NCBI GenBank assembly: GCA_958510875.1 | Contig: OY294070.1 | Span: forward strand, 9,982,001 to 10,046,000 | DNA: 64,000 nt | Direction: 5' to 3' | Source of the DNA: Endomychus coccineus | Lineage: Eukaryota; Arthropoda; Insecta; Coleoptera; Endomychidae | Shown: positions 11,056 to 21,705 of the stretch, piece by piece | Layout: each line of letters opens with the position of its first letter | Position numbering within the stretch: the first letter of the stretch is position 1 | The notes under the pieces: model-generated | What the model saw: only the letters and a program-made list of their open reading frames with translations | The model's database searches: none | Told to the model about the DNA's origin: nothing | Program-made: the position numbers and the translations under genes

Positions 11056-12240
11056 TCATTTCTTGCCGCCTATCTCGGTAGTTTAGTCTCAGGGTTCCCA
11101 GTGCACAGACCTAGGCCTAGAAAACGATTAGGTGAGCACCTAGGAGATCTGAAAGTTCCCTCCTGGGTGTGCACGAGTAAACACATTCTCATTCTTGATT
11201 CTGTTGATGTGACAAAACACGTAACACATAAAATTGTTCAAAGTTCTTGACCGATTCCATTACCAACTTATGTATATGATAACATATAACACTCAATGAA
11301 AATGAACGGAACATTTTACAATTTTTACGATTGTTGCAAATGATAATGAATTGTGTAAGCTAAAGCGTCAATTTAAAGCGCAATAAAGAACCGTTTCTGT
11401 TGCAAATTAAAAAAAAACACGTATGGAATTATTTTTATGAGACGCAGATGTGATAAGATTTATAATTATTTCCTCTTTCAAGTAGCTACATTTTGCTTAC
11501 TGCAAGTTTTTGCAAATCGCTTGAAATAACAAACAAATCTACTCATTGTATTGAAATTTATCGCAAGCAACTTTTCTGAAACCGCATAAGTTTACCTCTT
11601 TGAAGATAGTTTGAAATTGATACGTCCATTACACTACAATGTCTTTGTTAAGATAACGCTTCTTCTTAGAAATACATACGTTTTAATACCATTGAATATG
11701 AAGCTAATTTCTTGATATAATGTTATCTCTCATTTTCTGCATTGTACGAATCATAAGCTGTGAAATAAATACAAGTTGGGGGAGGGGGGACACATTCAGA
11801 ATAAAAGTAATACATTAAATTTGCTGCAATCTATAGAAATTGAGGAGTAGGTATAAAAAGTTCGATTAACGATTCCCTAATAATTCTCCCCTATAATCTG
11901 TAAAATCAGAAATAATAATAAACGCTTCGAAAGAGGCATCTAATGCCAGAATAAGCATTATTATAGAAGCATTACATACTCAGCCAATGAAATGTAATGT
12001 AATACAAACAATTCTGAAATCAGTTACAAACGTTTATTCAATATTATTACAAGTTTTAGATTATAATCTTTCGGATCAACCGTCCTAATGTCTGCTCTAT
12101 GCCCTTGCCAATACATGTAAGCCAAGGAAGAATGCACTTTATTTTCACATAGAGCACATACATAATACTCTTGTCACCTTATAATTAAGACACTATGAAA
12201 ATCTAATTTCGTAGGCACCCCATTCGTCCTAGTACTTCGT
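11056..12240. other. non-coding, nothing recognised
   Basis: The stretch 11090-11190 is locally GC-richer with repeated CCTAGG-type words. The rest is AT-rich. There is no ORF or repeat I can classify. Confidence 0.4.
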
Positions 12241-12246
12241 CTCAGA

Positions 12247-12730
12247 GTGGCTGATAAAGTAATGAACGTTCCTCGCCCTTCAAATCAAAAGCTTATCGAA
12301 TGGCCTAATGGCTCCCGTTTGTTTTGGTTTTCGCCAAAACAATTGGAAGAAATTTCACTTCCAGTTCATTTCCTCCTCTTATCAAAGATCAAGGCTTACT
12401 GGCCACTACACCACAAGAAAAAACCCAACCTTTTTGCTGCAATTTTTGCAGCAAATTCCACTATGGAACCACAAGGGAAGGACCCTCCTAATATTGCTGC
12501 CATCGACAGCCATATGCATGAAATTGTCTTTCGTATTCTCACTATTAGGCGCATTCTTGATCTCAATACCAAGAAGTCTATGGGGCCAGACGAAATTCCC
12601 TCGGTCTGTTCTTGAGGAATGAGCGCCTGAATTAACACCAGTCATCTGTACCCTTTCATTCAAACTTGGTGTTTCCTTCCAGCTGGAAGGCCGCTAGATT
12701 CCAATCAAGGAAAGAAGACCCTTCCTTATG
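12247..12730 (+). pseudogene. LINE-A fragment, upstream of RT (first half of split copy)
   Basis: The reading frames carry ESTPKQL-like and AIDSHMHEIVFR stretches, followed by IRRILDLNTKKSMGPDEIPSV. The last part is the L..L.TKKA.GPDGIP block that opens the reverse transcriptase of non-LTR retrotransposons. The same protein recurs at 17795-18170. A frameshift after this block leads to APELTPVICTLSF and GVSFQLEGR, the next conserved RT region. The copy is split by the DDE element at 12737 and resumes at 14599. Confidence 0.7.
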
Positions 12731-12736
12731 ATTATA

Positions 12737-14596
12737 CAGGGTATTCCACGAGAGTCGTTCGTTAAAAGTTTTCGTGGTTAGAAAAAAGTTAGAATTCTGA
12801 AATTTTGGGTTCCAGGGTTATCCAAGATTTTCTTTCTTTTCAAAATATTTTCAAGATCATACTACTTCCGGTTACACCGGAAGTTGCCATTAACTTCCTT
12901 ATTTTGAATAGAACATCCAGTATATTATTTCATTTTTAGATTCCTAGAAAATTTCATAGTGGATTCCATCAAGTTGCTCTATACCTATTTTCAATTTTTT
13001 CTTAGATATCTTGATTTTTTTGAAAATTTTGACAGATGTAGCGCTGTTTTGAGCATTGTGCCTTTTAACCAATTTCGATTGGTGGAAAGCGCTTCTGGGG
13101 TAGACGGAAGCACAGGAATGATTCTTTCGAATGTCATATTGACAACTGATTCATCGCATACAGGGTATCCAAAATTTAATGACCAATCACATCATTTTAA
13201 AAGTTGAAAAAGTTCGTTTTTTCGAATGGGACACCCTGTATTTTATTGGATGGTCGGATGCAGAATTTGATTTTGCATCGATTTGCTATAACATTCCCTA
13301 TACCTAATTCCAGTGGTTTTCTTGTTAATCCATATTTTTATCAATAGGTGATCAAACTCCAAAAGTTCTACCAAAATTCAAATGCGGCAAGAAATCTGGA
13401 GATACTGAGACGGTTTGTTAGTGATTTTCTAAATGCCCTACCTCCATGTGATAGAGCAAACAGTTGGTATTAGCTTGATGGTGCTCCAGCACATTCCATT
13501 ATAGCTGTACACCGGCAATTGTCACTGATGTTCGAGGATCGGTGGATTGGCCCGCGAGGACCTTGGATCTGGCCACTCAGATCACCCGATTTGATCCCCT
13601 TGGATTTTTACCTCTGGGGTGACATAAAAGAACTAGTGTACTCTAGGCCGGTACAAACTAGAGAGGAATTGTTGAACCGTGTTCATCATGCGCTTACTAA
13701 TATAAGTCCAGACGAACTTCGGAGGTCTGTTTCGCGAGGAGTATATGACAGAGTTATTCAGTGTTTGAACCAAAATGGAGGTCATATAGAACAATTATTG
13801 TAATTTTACATTCTCTTATTATTTTATGTCACTATGTTCCAATTTTTTGTTTTTATTTTATATTTCGTTCTAAATGTTATGTACTAATGTCATGTTCTAA
13901 TTGAAGTAAATTTTTTACCGTTTCATTGATGTTTATTTGGCTTCAAAAGGCAAGTGATGTTTCGGTTTCTGCCAAAAAACCACATTAAAATAAAAAATAT
14001 GGATTAACAAGAAAACCACCGGAAATAGGTATAGGGAATGTTATAGCAAATCGATGCAGAATCAAATTCTGCATCCGATCATCCAATAAAATACAGGGTG
14101 TCCCATTTGAAAAAACGAACTTTTCCAACTTTTAAAATGATGTAATTAGTCATTATATTTTGGATACTCTGTATGCGATAAATCAGTTGTCAATATGGCA
14201 TTCGAAAGAATCATTCCTGTGCTTCCGTCTACCACAGAAACGCTTCCCACCAATCGGAATTGGTTAAAGGGCGCAATGCTCAAAACAGCGCTACATCTGT
14301 CAAAATTTTCAAAAAAATCAAGATATCTAAGAAACAATTGAAAATAGGTATAGAGAAACCTGATGGAATCCACTATGAAATTTTCTCAGAAATCTAAAAA
14401 TGAAATAATATACTGGGTGTTCTATTTAAAATAAGGAAGTTAATGGTGACTTCCAGTGTAACCGGAAGTGGTATGATCTTGAAACTATTTTGAAAAGAAT
14501 GAAAATTTTGGATAACCCTGGAACCCAAAATTTCAGAATTCTAACTTTTTTCTAACCACGAAAACTTCTAACGAACTGCTCTCGTGGAATACCCTG
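12737..14596 (+). mobile_element. second long-TIR DDE transposon (non-autonomous deletion derivative)
   Basis: The ends CAGGGTATTCCACGAGAG and its inverse are flanked by TA on both sides (12735-12736 and 14597-14598). Left (12737-13341) and right (13991-14596) arms are about 605-bp TIRs. The centre, only about 650 bp, holds the C-terminal part of the transposase. TIR length and target site match the CAGGGTGTCC family at 8385, but the TIR sequence is different. It is inserted in LINE-A. Confidence 0.9.
13342..13803 (+). pseudogene. DDE transposase C-terminal part inside the 605-bp-TIR element
   Basis: LRRFVSDFLNALPPCDRANSWY is followed by an in-frame stop and then LDGAPAHSIIAVHRQL (second catalytic Asp). 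The reading continues WIGPRGPWIWPLRSPDLIPLDFYLWG (third Asp), VYSRPVQTREELLNRVHHAL, and ends NGGHIEQLL-stop. The block structure is that of the transposases at 9095 and 20051, so this is a related but distinct family. The N-terminal helix-turn-helix and first catalytic Asp are deleted. It cannot encode an active enzyme. Confidence 0.85.
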
Positions 14597-14598
14597 TA

Positions 14599-14770
14599 TA
14601 CCTATCCATTGCATTATTATATGTGATATCTAAAGTGATGGAGAAAGGAATCAACATCGAGCTCATCCAATACCTAGAGAGCTCCAAAATCGTGAATGAC
14701 CGGCAATACGCATTTCACAGAGTCTGGCAACTTCCGTCATATGGTCATATTTCTGAGAATCTGTATCTCT
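14599..14770 (+). pseudogene. LINE-A RT fragment, continuation after the DDE insertion
   Basis: The frame IALLYVISKVMEKGINIELIQYLESSKIVNDRQYAFH continues the LINE-A RT (block RPIALLSVISKVMEK..N.EL..YL). It matches 18255-18360. Before insertion, the P-I-A-L-L motif was joined across the TA target. Confidence 0.75.
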
Positions 14771-14774
14771 GAAA

Positions 14775-15780
14775 CGAAAGAAGATAGGACCATAATTTAT
14801 ATGAAGAATCTGATATTTTTTGTAATATTTACCGTTACCTGCATTTACGGAAGGTCTTTCTGAAACACCCTGCAGAATAATTGATATAATAATTTAGTTA
14901 ATAGCTCATATCAACGTTCAAAGTTTATAGAATATATCTTGATGGAAAAAAAATATTCTCATTGAAATCATTCAGCTACTGCGATCGATTCTACCTTCTT
15001 TCCCAAATCTTTTCTTGTAAGCACATTAAAATCGTTCACGTAGTTAAACAAGTCTAGTGAAATTATTGAAACTCAAGCACAGTGGTATGTGAGACATTCA
15101 CCATATTGGCGGAGAACCAATAAAATAACAATGATTTACTGTACTAAAGACGTTTATAGTACAACTTAAAAGTTTTATTTGCTTGCGTTTTTCATTCCTG
15201 CAGACATTTCAAATAAAAATCCATTCCATCTCTAATTCAAGTGTCCGCACGTCTCTCTCGGCGTCTTCTCTTCGCCACTCACTATAGGCTCGCTGATTGT
15301 CGGCGAGAAGAGAACGGGAAAAAGACAGAAAACCAACGTTGTCCATCTGAAGCGGGCGATTCTTGTTGAATATTGACAATTATTTTCTTTTAAAATCGTT
15401 CATTGCGATATTATTTTCTGAGGTTAGCGAAATTATTTATGGGAAACGAGAGCGCGGCCGAGAGAAGAAATTGTTTTTTAAAAGTTGACGGTCGAAGTGA
15501 TTTATGCGTGTTTTGTTCTTAATTAACTTCGGGAGCCGGATTCGAATCATTGCGGAAACATCAGACGCGTTCGTGGATATTCCACACGAAAAGTAAACTA
15601 ATTCAGAAATGAATAATTATGCGTTACTATGAAATGTATCGAAATAGATATAGTTATTTGCAGCTTGCAACATAACGTTTTGGCATTGTCACATCAAACA
15701 ATACAATGCAGAAAATACGTTATAATCATATTTATCAAATCCCAGTTGGAATCTGGCAAACTTCACCAGGCACTAGTACA
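14775..15780. other. non-coding, with a GC-richer patch at 15240-15560
   Basis: 15240-15350 is CT/GA-rich (CTCTCTCGGCGTCTTCTCTTCGCC) and 15440-15475 is GC-rich. This could be an untranslated host exon or promoter, but I see no coding frame, TATA box or splice pair to prove it. Confidence 0.3.
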
Positions 15781-15784
15781 TCGA

Positions 15785-17720
15785 TAAAAAAGCTAAATTT
15801 CTTAACCAACCATGTTGCTATGTTGACAATTAATGTTTGAAATGATTGGTCTCATGGATTCTTAGTTAAGCAATACAGTTTAGGACGATTAAAATTCGAA
15901 AGTCTAAGTTTGCATCGGAGATTCCAGTGGTACATGATTTTAATGATTGATTTACTAATTTAACGCATTTAGATGAAGGGTTTCTGGATATCTGCTCTTA
16001 GGGACGATCATTCAACAAGGTATTCACCGAATTATTATAATCTTATAAAAAAAGAAATAGTCACCTTTATTCACTCAAAAATGCTGAGGACCTTTTGGCT
16101 ACCAAGTACCATCATCAGAGTAAACTGAATTATGAATCACAATGTTCCTGTTTAAATACTATTTGGAGATAATAATGTAGACAATGGGTTACCCTTAGCT
16201 GGAATTTAATAAACTGTTTTTTCGTTTATATCCCATCCCTTCTAAAATACCTAGAAATTTTTCTGTACTGTGTTTTAAAAGTAATAAGCTTTCTCGAGAA
16301 ATGGTGTGTATAACGAGTTAAAATGTTCCTTCTAGTTTGACCCACATAGCATTTTGAACACGACTCACAATTTATTTTGCAAATCCCCGATTTGTCGAAG
16401 CCGGAAACTTTATCAAAGGTGTTGCCTAAACGGTTTATTGGCTTGTTCTTACATCTATAAACTGGTTCTATAGCAAATTTAGAAAAAACTATGGAATTTA
16501 TTAATTACAGAAGAATGGTAAGTGAAACTCTTGAATGTTATTGAAGTATTTGAAGGTAATGGCTGTAATTTGGTTAGTTGGATATGTTCCAATTTCCTTT
16601 GTTGTTTAGAAATTAAATTATTGATCAAATATTTTTGGTAACCATTGTCCAAAGCAATTTGCTGAAGTTTTTATAATTTTGCTGGCTCAAAGGCACGTTC
16701 AGTAATCTATGAACTAGGCTATTAAACAGAGCTATTTTATATCTAAATGGTATAGCTGAATCCACCTCTATTTATTTGAGTGGGTTTTCTGAATATGTCG
16801 AAATCCAAGTGATTACCATCTTTTATAATGTTAGTACCAAGAAAAAGAAGCTGATTATCTGTTTCTATTTCGACAGTGAATCTCAGTGAATCAAGTTATT
16901 AAGAGTGTTCAAAAAGCCATGTAAATCAAAATCTTTACTTGTAATCGCGAAAATGTCATCAACATATCTATACCAAACTTTTGGGAACTGACTCAATTTT
17001 GATTTTGAGGAGGTTTCAAGTTCGCTTAGAAAAATATTGGCCAAAAAAGGAAAAATTGGATTGCCCATTGCACATCCGCTTGTTTGTTTATAGTAATTTT
17101 TTATTAAAAGTGAAACAATTTTGCTCCATACATAAAGATGTAAGGATCTCGTATTCTGTGTAGTTTCTTATGGGGGATATTAATATTTGAAAGCTATTTC
17201 TTCAGAATGTTTATCAGGGATTGGAGTATTTATAAATAGTGAAACAAAATCTAATGAATCTCTCGAGTACCACCAGGTTCAAGTTTTAAATCTTTCAATT
17301 TTGCAATAAGTTCCATAAAACTTTTCACAGCCAAACTTGGTGCGACTAGGAAGTTGCTTAATTCCTTCATTAACCATTTTGCTACGTTATACGTATAGGA
17401 AAATTTATGTTTGAAATGATTGGTCTCATGGAATCTAAGCAATACAGTTTAAGATAATGAGGATTCGAAAGTCTAAGTTTCCGTAAGAGATTTCAGTGGT
17501 ACATGATTTCAATGATTGATTTACTAATTTAAAGCATCTCAATCGAAAATACTTATGATAAATTTCATATCCGTTGCACCGATCCTACGGTAAATACAAA
17601 TTCCCTGTTGGTTTGGCCGTTGAAACTTTAGTTCTTGTATCAAATTGCATCATTTTATAAAATGACGTTTCGAAAATATTCGGAAAATACCATCTTCAGG
17701 AGCCTATTTTAAGGAGGTCG
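15785..17720 (-). mobile_element. PLE-delta, degraded, with partial direct duplication
   Basis: The minus strand encodes PLE RT pieces at 16883-17068 and 17251-17442. The 3' region (16030-16880) is decayed. A block of about 180 bp (15790-15975) is repeated in direct orientation at 17370-17545, including TTTGAAATGATTGGTCTCATGG and AGTGGTACATGATTT. Such partial tandem copies are common in Penelope elements. Degenerate hammerhead-like cores lie at 16093-16118 and 17668-17699. Confidence 0.7.
16883..17442 (-). pseudogene. PLE-delta reverse transcriptase remnant
   Basis: In coding order: 17442-17251 gives FKHKFSYTYNVAKWLMKELSNF, the PTYNLAKYLS region of PLE RT, followed by LKDLKLEPG. Then 17068-16883 gives [18 protein letters not shown] and [34 protein letters not shown] plus the catalytic YVDD identifies a Penelope-type RT. 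Frames are disrupted between the two parts. Inactive. Confidence 0.8.
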
Positions 17721-17794
17721 AAGCCCCTTATGAGCCATTTTTCGACCCATGTTCATTCGAACTTTTTTCCTAATTTTGGACGTAGAAGCCGCTG

Positions 17795-18633
17795 GTGAAG
17801 TTTGGCAGTCAAATTATGAAACGCCCGAATGGCTCAGGTTCGGTTTGCACTTTCACCAAAGCAATTAATAGAAATTTCACTTCCAGTGCATTCCCTCCCC
17901 TAACTAAAGATAGTGACACACTGGCTACTACACGACAAGAAAATGCCAACACTTCCGCCGGAATGTTTGCAGCAAATTCAACTTTGGATCCACAAGAGAA
18001 GAAGCCTCCTAATGCTGCTGCCATTGATAGTCATATGCCTGAGATTGTCTTTCGTCAGTGAACAATTAGGCGCATTCTGCATGATCTCAATACCAAAAAG
18101 TCTATGGGGTCACACGGAATTACACATGTCGTTTTCAAAGAATGTGCGCCTGGATTAACACGAGTTTTATGCAGGCTGCTTACCCTTTCATACAAACTTG
18201 GTGTGTTACCTTCCAGCTGGGAGACAGCTAGAGTGCAACCAATTCCTAATAACTACAGACCAATTGCACTATTATCTGTGATCTCTAAAGTGATGAAGAA
18301 GGCAATCAACATCGAGCTCATCAAATACCTAGACTGCTACAAAATTGTGAGTGACCAGCAATATAGCTTCCGTCATCAGAGATCAACAAGAGACCTGCTT
18401 GCCTACGCAACACATATATGACAGAAATCTATTGAAAAGCATGGGGAAGGAATATCTAGTTGTATCATTGAAAATCTCCAAAGCATTTGACCGAGTCTGG
18501 CACCAAAGCCTTCTTGGGGAACTTCCGTTAAATGATTTGCCGCCTTAACTTTATCGCTTACTATCGAGTTTTATCCCAGATAGATCACTCCACGTGGTGG
18601 TTGGTGGAGTATCTTCCACTACAATGACTATCG
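17795..18633 (+). pseudogene. LINE-A copy, 5' part of RT (first half of split copy)
   Basis: In three frames: AIDSHMPEIVFR, then IRRILHDLNTKKSMGSHGI, VVFKECAPGLTRVLCRLLTLSYKLGVLPSSWETARVQPIP, NNYRPIALLSVISKVMKKAINIELIKYL, and QYSFRHQRSTRDLLAYATHI. It ends with the GVSSTTMTI block at 18607-18633. These are successive RT blocks of a non-LTR retrotransposon. The next block, NAGVPQ, appears only at 21703, after a 3.07-kb insertion. Stops and frame changes disable it. Confidence 0.8.
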
Positions 18634-18826
18634 TTCTGTTTATTATGGTCTTTTAGATAGCAATCTACGATAGTGCGTTCAATTTTGAGGAAACTAGTCA
18701 TCATCTCATTCGTGTTTTGTGTGACAGAGAAAAGCTTCACGAATAATTGCTGGCTTGGGATGGCGAGATTCTTGTAGAGAAGTTTTCAAAATCCACAATA
18801 TTTTAACTGTGCCGTCAATGTACATA

Positions 18827-21156
18827 CAGGGTGTCCTCGAACTGCGTGGCCAAAATAAAACCGAAGATTCTTTGATTCGAAAAAAAGTTGATGAGCCTTT
18901 TTACTTTTGCCTCAAGTATCTTGTTTAGCCGGTAGAGGGCTTCAAAATTGCAAAAATAATTTTGTTTTTTTGGTATAACTTGAGAACGTGATGAAGAAAT
19001 TTTACAATATTTAGCAGGTGAGTTACTGTCAATAATGGCCATTTTTGAGAGTGAATCACAGAGCCTTAGAGACCATAGAAATGGCTCAAACTTGAGGATG
19101 TAACGGAAAAAGTGTCCAGAACCTTTTTGTGGTCGATGTAATTCACTCGATATTTTTTATGTAGATAGCTTATCTAATTTGAAACCTTTTCTTACTCTTA
19201 GAAAATTTTGATAAAATCAACGGATTAGCTTGAAAAAATTAATTTTCGAGTCTCTGCAATTTTGGCTTAACTAATTTTACTTGATTAAAATACCTTAGTT
19301 GCCTTTCTTTTCTAATGTCATTTTGGCATTTGAAGAATTTATTCTCAAAACTGTCAGTTTTTACTTTGCTTTCCGTAAAAATTTTATAAAATTATGGCTC
19401 AAAATTTCACTAACACTGAAATGGTTGATATGTTATTGATTTATGGACTTTGTCGTTGCAATGGCCGGAGAAGGGAAAGATATCCGCATCGCAGAATTCC
19501 AAATCGGCAAACCTTCGCGAAACTGGCAATTTTGAAGCAAATCGCAGAGAAACTGGACGCAGACGGACAAGAAGGACGTTAGAGGTCGAAGAAGCGATAC
19601 TGGAAGCGGTTGAAACTGAACCTGGGATAAGCACACTACGTTTGGGACTTCGTATTGGAGCCTCAAAATCATTAGTTCATAATGTACTGAAAGAAGAACT
19701 GTTGTATCCCTATCATATTAAAACAGTTCAAGACTTATTGCCCATGGATCCAGGTCATCGGCTAGATTTCTGTCGGCTTATTGTCCAAAGACAAAACGCA
19801 AACCCCAATTTTTTTAGAAGAATTCTGTTCACGGACGAAGATACTTTCACGAGATGTGGTCTTTTTAACCTCCATAATGAACATTTCTATGCTGATGAAA
19901 ATCCTCATGAAACGGAAGTTACATATTTTCAGAATCAAACTAAAATCAATGTTTGGGTTGGAATTGTGGATAACCTTATTATTGGCCCTACCGTTATACC
20001 CGATCGATTGAACGGGGAGAACTACTTGAACTTTTTGGAACAAAGGCTACTTGAACTGTTGGAAGACTTGCCCTTACACATTCGTCGTGGCCTGGTTTAT
20101 CCATGATGGTGCACCTCCTCATTTCACATTAGGTGTGAGGCGACATTTGAATGCGGAATATCCAGATCGCTGGATAGGTAGAGGACACGATGCACCAGTG
20201 AACTGGCCGGCCCGCTCCCCTGATTTGACGCCCTGCGACTTCTTTCTATGGGGCGCTTTGAAGTCGAAAGTTTATGCAACTCCAGTAAACACACGAGAGG
20301 AATTGTTGCAACGAATTAATCATGAAGCGGATTTATTGAAGAATGATCCTGAAGTACTAGCCAGAGTTCAATCCAATTTCTTGAAACGAATTAATTTGAG
20401 TATTCAGGAAAATGGGCAACATTTCGAACAATTGATGCCTTAGCGATTTCCCAAAAAGTTTTGTTGTTTCTTTTAATTTAGCATTTGTTTTTCCTAAATA
20501 ATCACATCGTTTCCCCATTTCTATATTTTTTATTATTCGTGTTTTACCGAGATATTAACCATTTCAGTGTTAGTGAAATTTTGAGCCATAATTTTATAAA
20601 ATTTTTACGGAAAGCAAAGTAAAAACTGACAGTTTTGAGAATAAATTCTCCAAATGCCAAAATGACATTAGAAAAGCAAAGGCAACTAAGGTATTTTAAT
20701 CAAGTAAAATTAGTAAGCCAAAATTGCAGAGACTCGAAAATTATTTTTTTCAAGCTAATCCGTTAATTTTATCAAAATTTTCCAGGAGTACGAAAAGTTT
20801 TCAAATTAGATAAGCTATCTACATAAAAAATATAGAGTGAATTACATTGACCACAAAAAAGTTCTGGACACTTTTCCCGTTACATCCTCAAGTTTGAGCC
20901 ATTTTTATGGTCTCTAAGGCTCTATGCCCCACTTTCAAAAACGGCTATTATTGACAGTAACTCACCTGCCAAATATTGTAAAAGTCCTCCATCCCGTTCT
21001 CAAGTTATACCGAAAAAACAAAATTATTTTTGCAACTTTGAAGCCCTCTACCGGCTAATCAAGACACTTGAGGCAAAAGTAAAAAGGCTCATCAAATTTT
21101 TTTCGAATCAAAGAATCTTCGGTTTTATTTTAGCCACGCAGTTCGAGGACATCCTG
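18827..21156 (+). mobile_element. long-TIR DDE transposon, copy B
   Basis: 2330 bp with TA on both sides (18825-18826 and 21157-21158). Left TIR 18827-19426 and right TIR 20557-21156 are 600 bp each. The transposase start codon at 19394 and the first 11 codons lie inside the left TIR. Confidence 0.95.
19394..20443 (+). pseudogene. DDE transposase of copy B, two frameshifts
   Basis: MAQNFTNTEMVDMLLIYGLCRCNGRRRERYPHRRIP starts at 19394. The frame changes near 19515, giving the RETGNFEANRRETGRRRTRRT linker. The catalytic core follows: ILFTDEDTFTRCG (first Asp), INVWVGIVDN, LNGENYLNFLEQ. A second frame change near 20090 precedes WFIHDGAPPHF (second Asp) and WPARSPDLTPCDFFLWG (third Asp), ending EQLMP-stop at 20443. 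Of the four copies this one keeps the start codon and all three catalytic Asp residues. Apart from the two frameshifts shared by all copies it reads through, so it is the best template for the family. Confidence 0.85.
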
Positions 21157-21159
21157 TAT

Positions 21160-21443
21160 ATGCGTTGCGGCTTTTGGTTTATAATAGAAAAAAATATATT
21201 CTAAAAAATGACGATATTCATAGTTATCCAACGAGGCAAAGAGAATTTTTCCGACCTATCCATGCTTATAATTCTACATATGCTAATAGTTTATTTTATG
21301 AATCAATACATATATTCAACAAATTACCACCAAACATAAAAGACTTAACAAATCAAAAATTATTAAAAAAATCCATATTCACATTACTAGCCAGTAAAGC
21401 TTATTATTCGGTGAAAGAATACGAATGTGATAAGAATTTATGA
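21160..21443 (+). pseudogene. LINE-B ORF2 C-terminus
   Basis: The frame from 21165 encodes KYILKNDDIHSYPTRQREFFRPIHAYNS, then SLFYESIHIFNKLPPNIKDLTNQKLLKKSIFTLL. The pattern H.Y.TR......P......Y.....I.N.LP..IK......FK..L is the extreme C-terminus of many insect non-LTR ORF2 proteins. The stop is at 21441-21443. The rest of the ORF is absent, as in a 5'-truncated insertion. Confidence 0.6.
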
Positions 21444-21670
21444 CACATATCTAGTAAATTCTCAAATTTATACTTTTATAATTCATATTTTTTTTTTATT
21501 CACGTGGTATATTTCCTTTGATGAAATGATCAATGCTTCTATTAGAGCTATTCTATATTTTGTTGTATCTCATCAATGATTCATTTTATATTCTAGTTTA
21601 GTATTAAGGTTAGGTTTAGGTATAAGTTGAAAATTTTGTAAATCATGTTAATGGTAATTACAATAAAATG

Positions 21671-21705
21671 ATCTATCTATCTATCTATCCATCTATCTAT
21701 CTATC
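21671..21705 (+). repeat. (ATCT)n microsatellite, LINE-B tail
   Basis: About eight tandem ATCT units with one CATC variant. They follow a sequence with an AATAAA-like motif and form the 3' end of LINE-B. Confidence 0.8.

Larger units (their letters stand above)
18634..21705 (+). mobile_element. LINE-B insertion ending in an ATCT tail, itself carrying DDE copy B
   Basis: This segment separates two adjacent RT blocks of LINE-A. Its right part (21160-21443) encodes a non-LTR C-terminus (HSYPTRQREFFRP..Y..SLFYESIHIFNKLPPNIKDL) and ends in (ATCT)n at 21671-21705, as expected for a retrotransposon with a simple-repeat tail. DDE copy B sits inside at 18827-21156. The identity of 18634-18826 is unclear; I infer it belongs to LINE-B because it lies on the other side of copy B. 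Confidence 0.6.
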
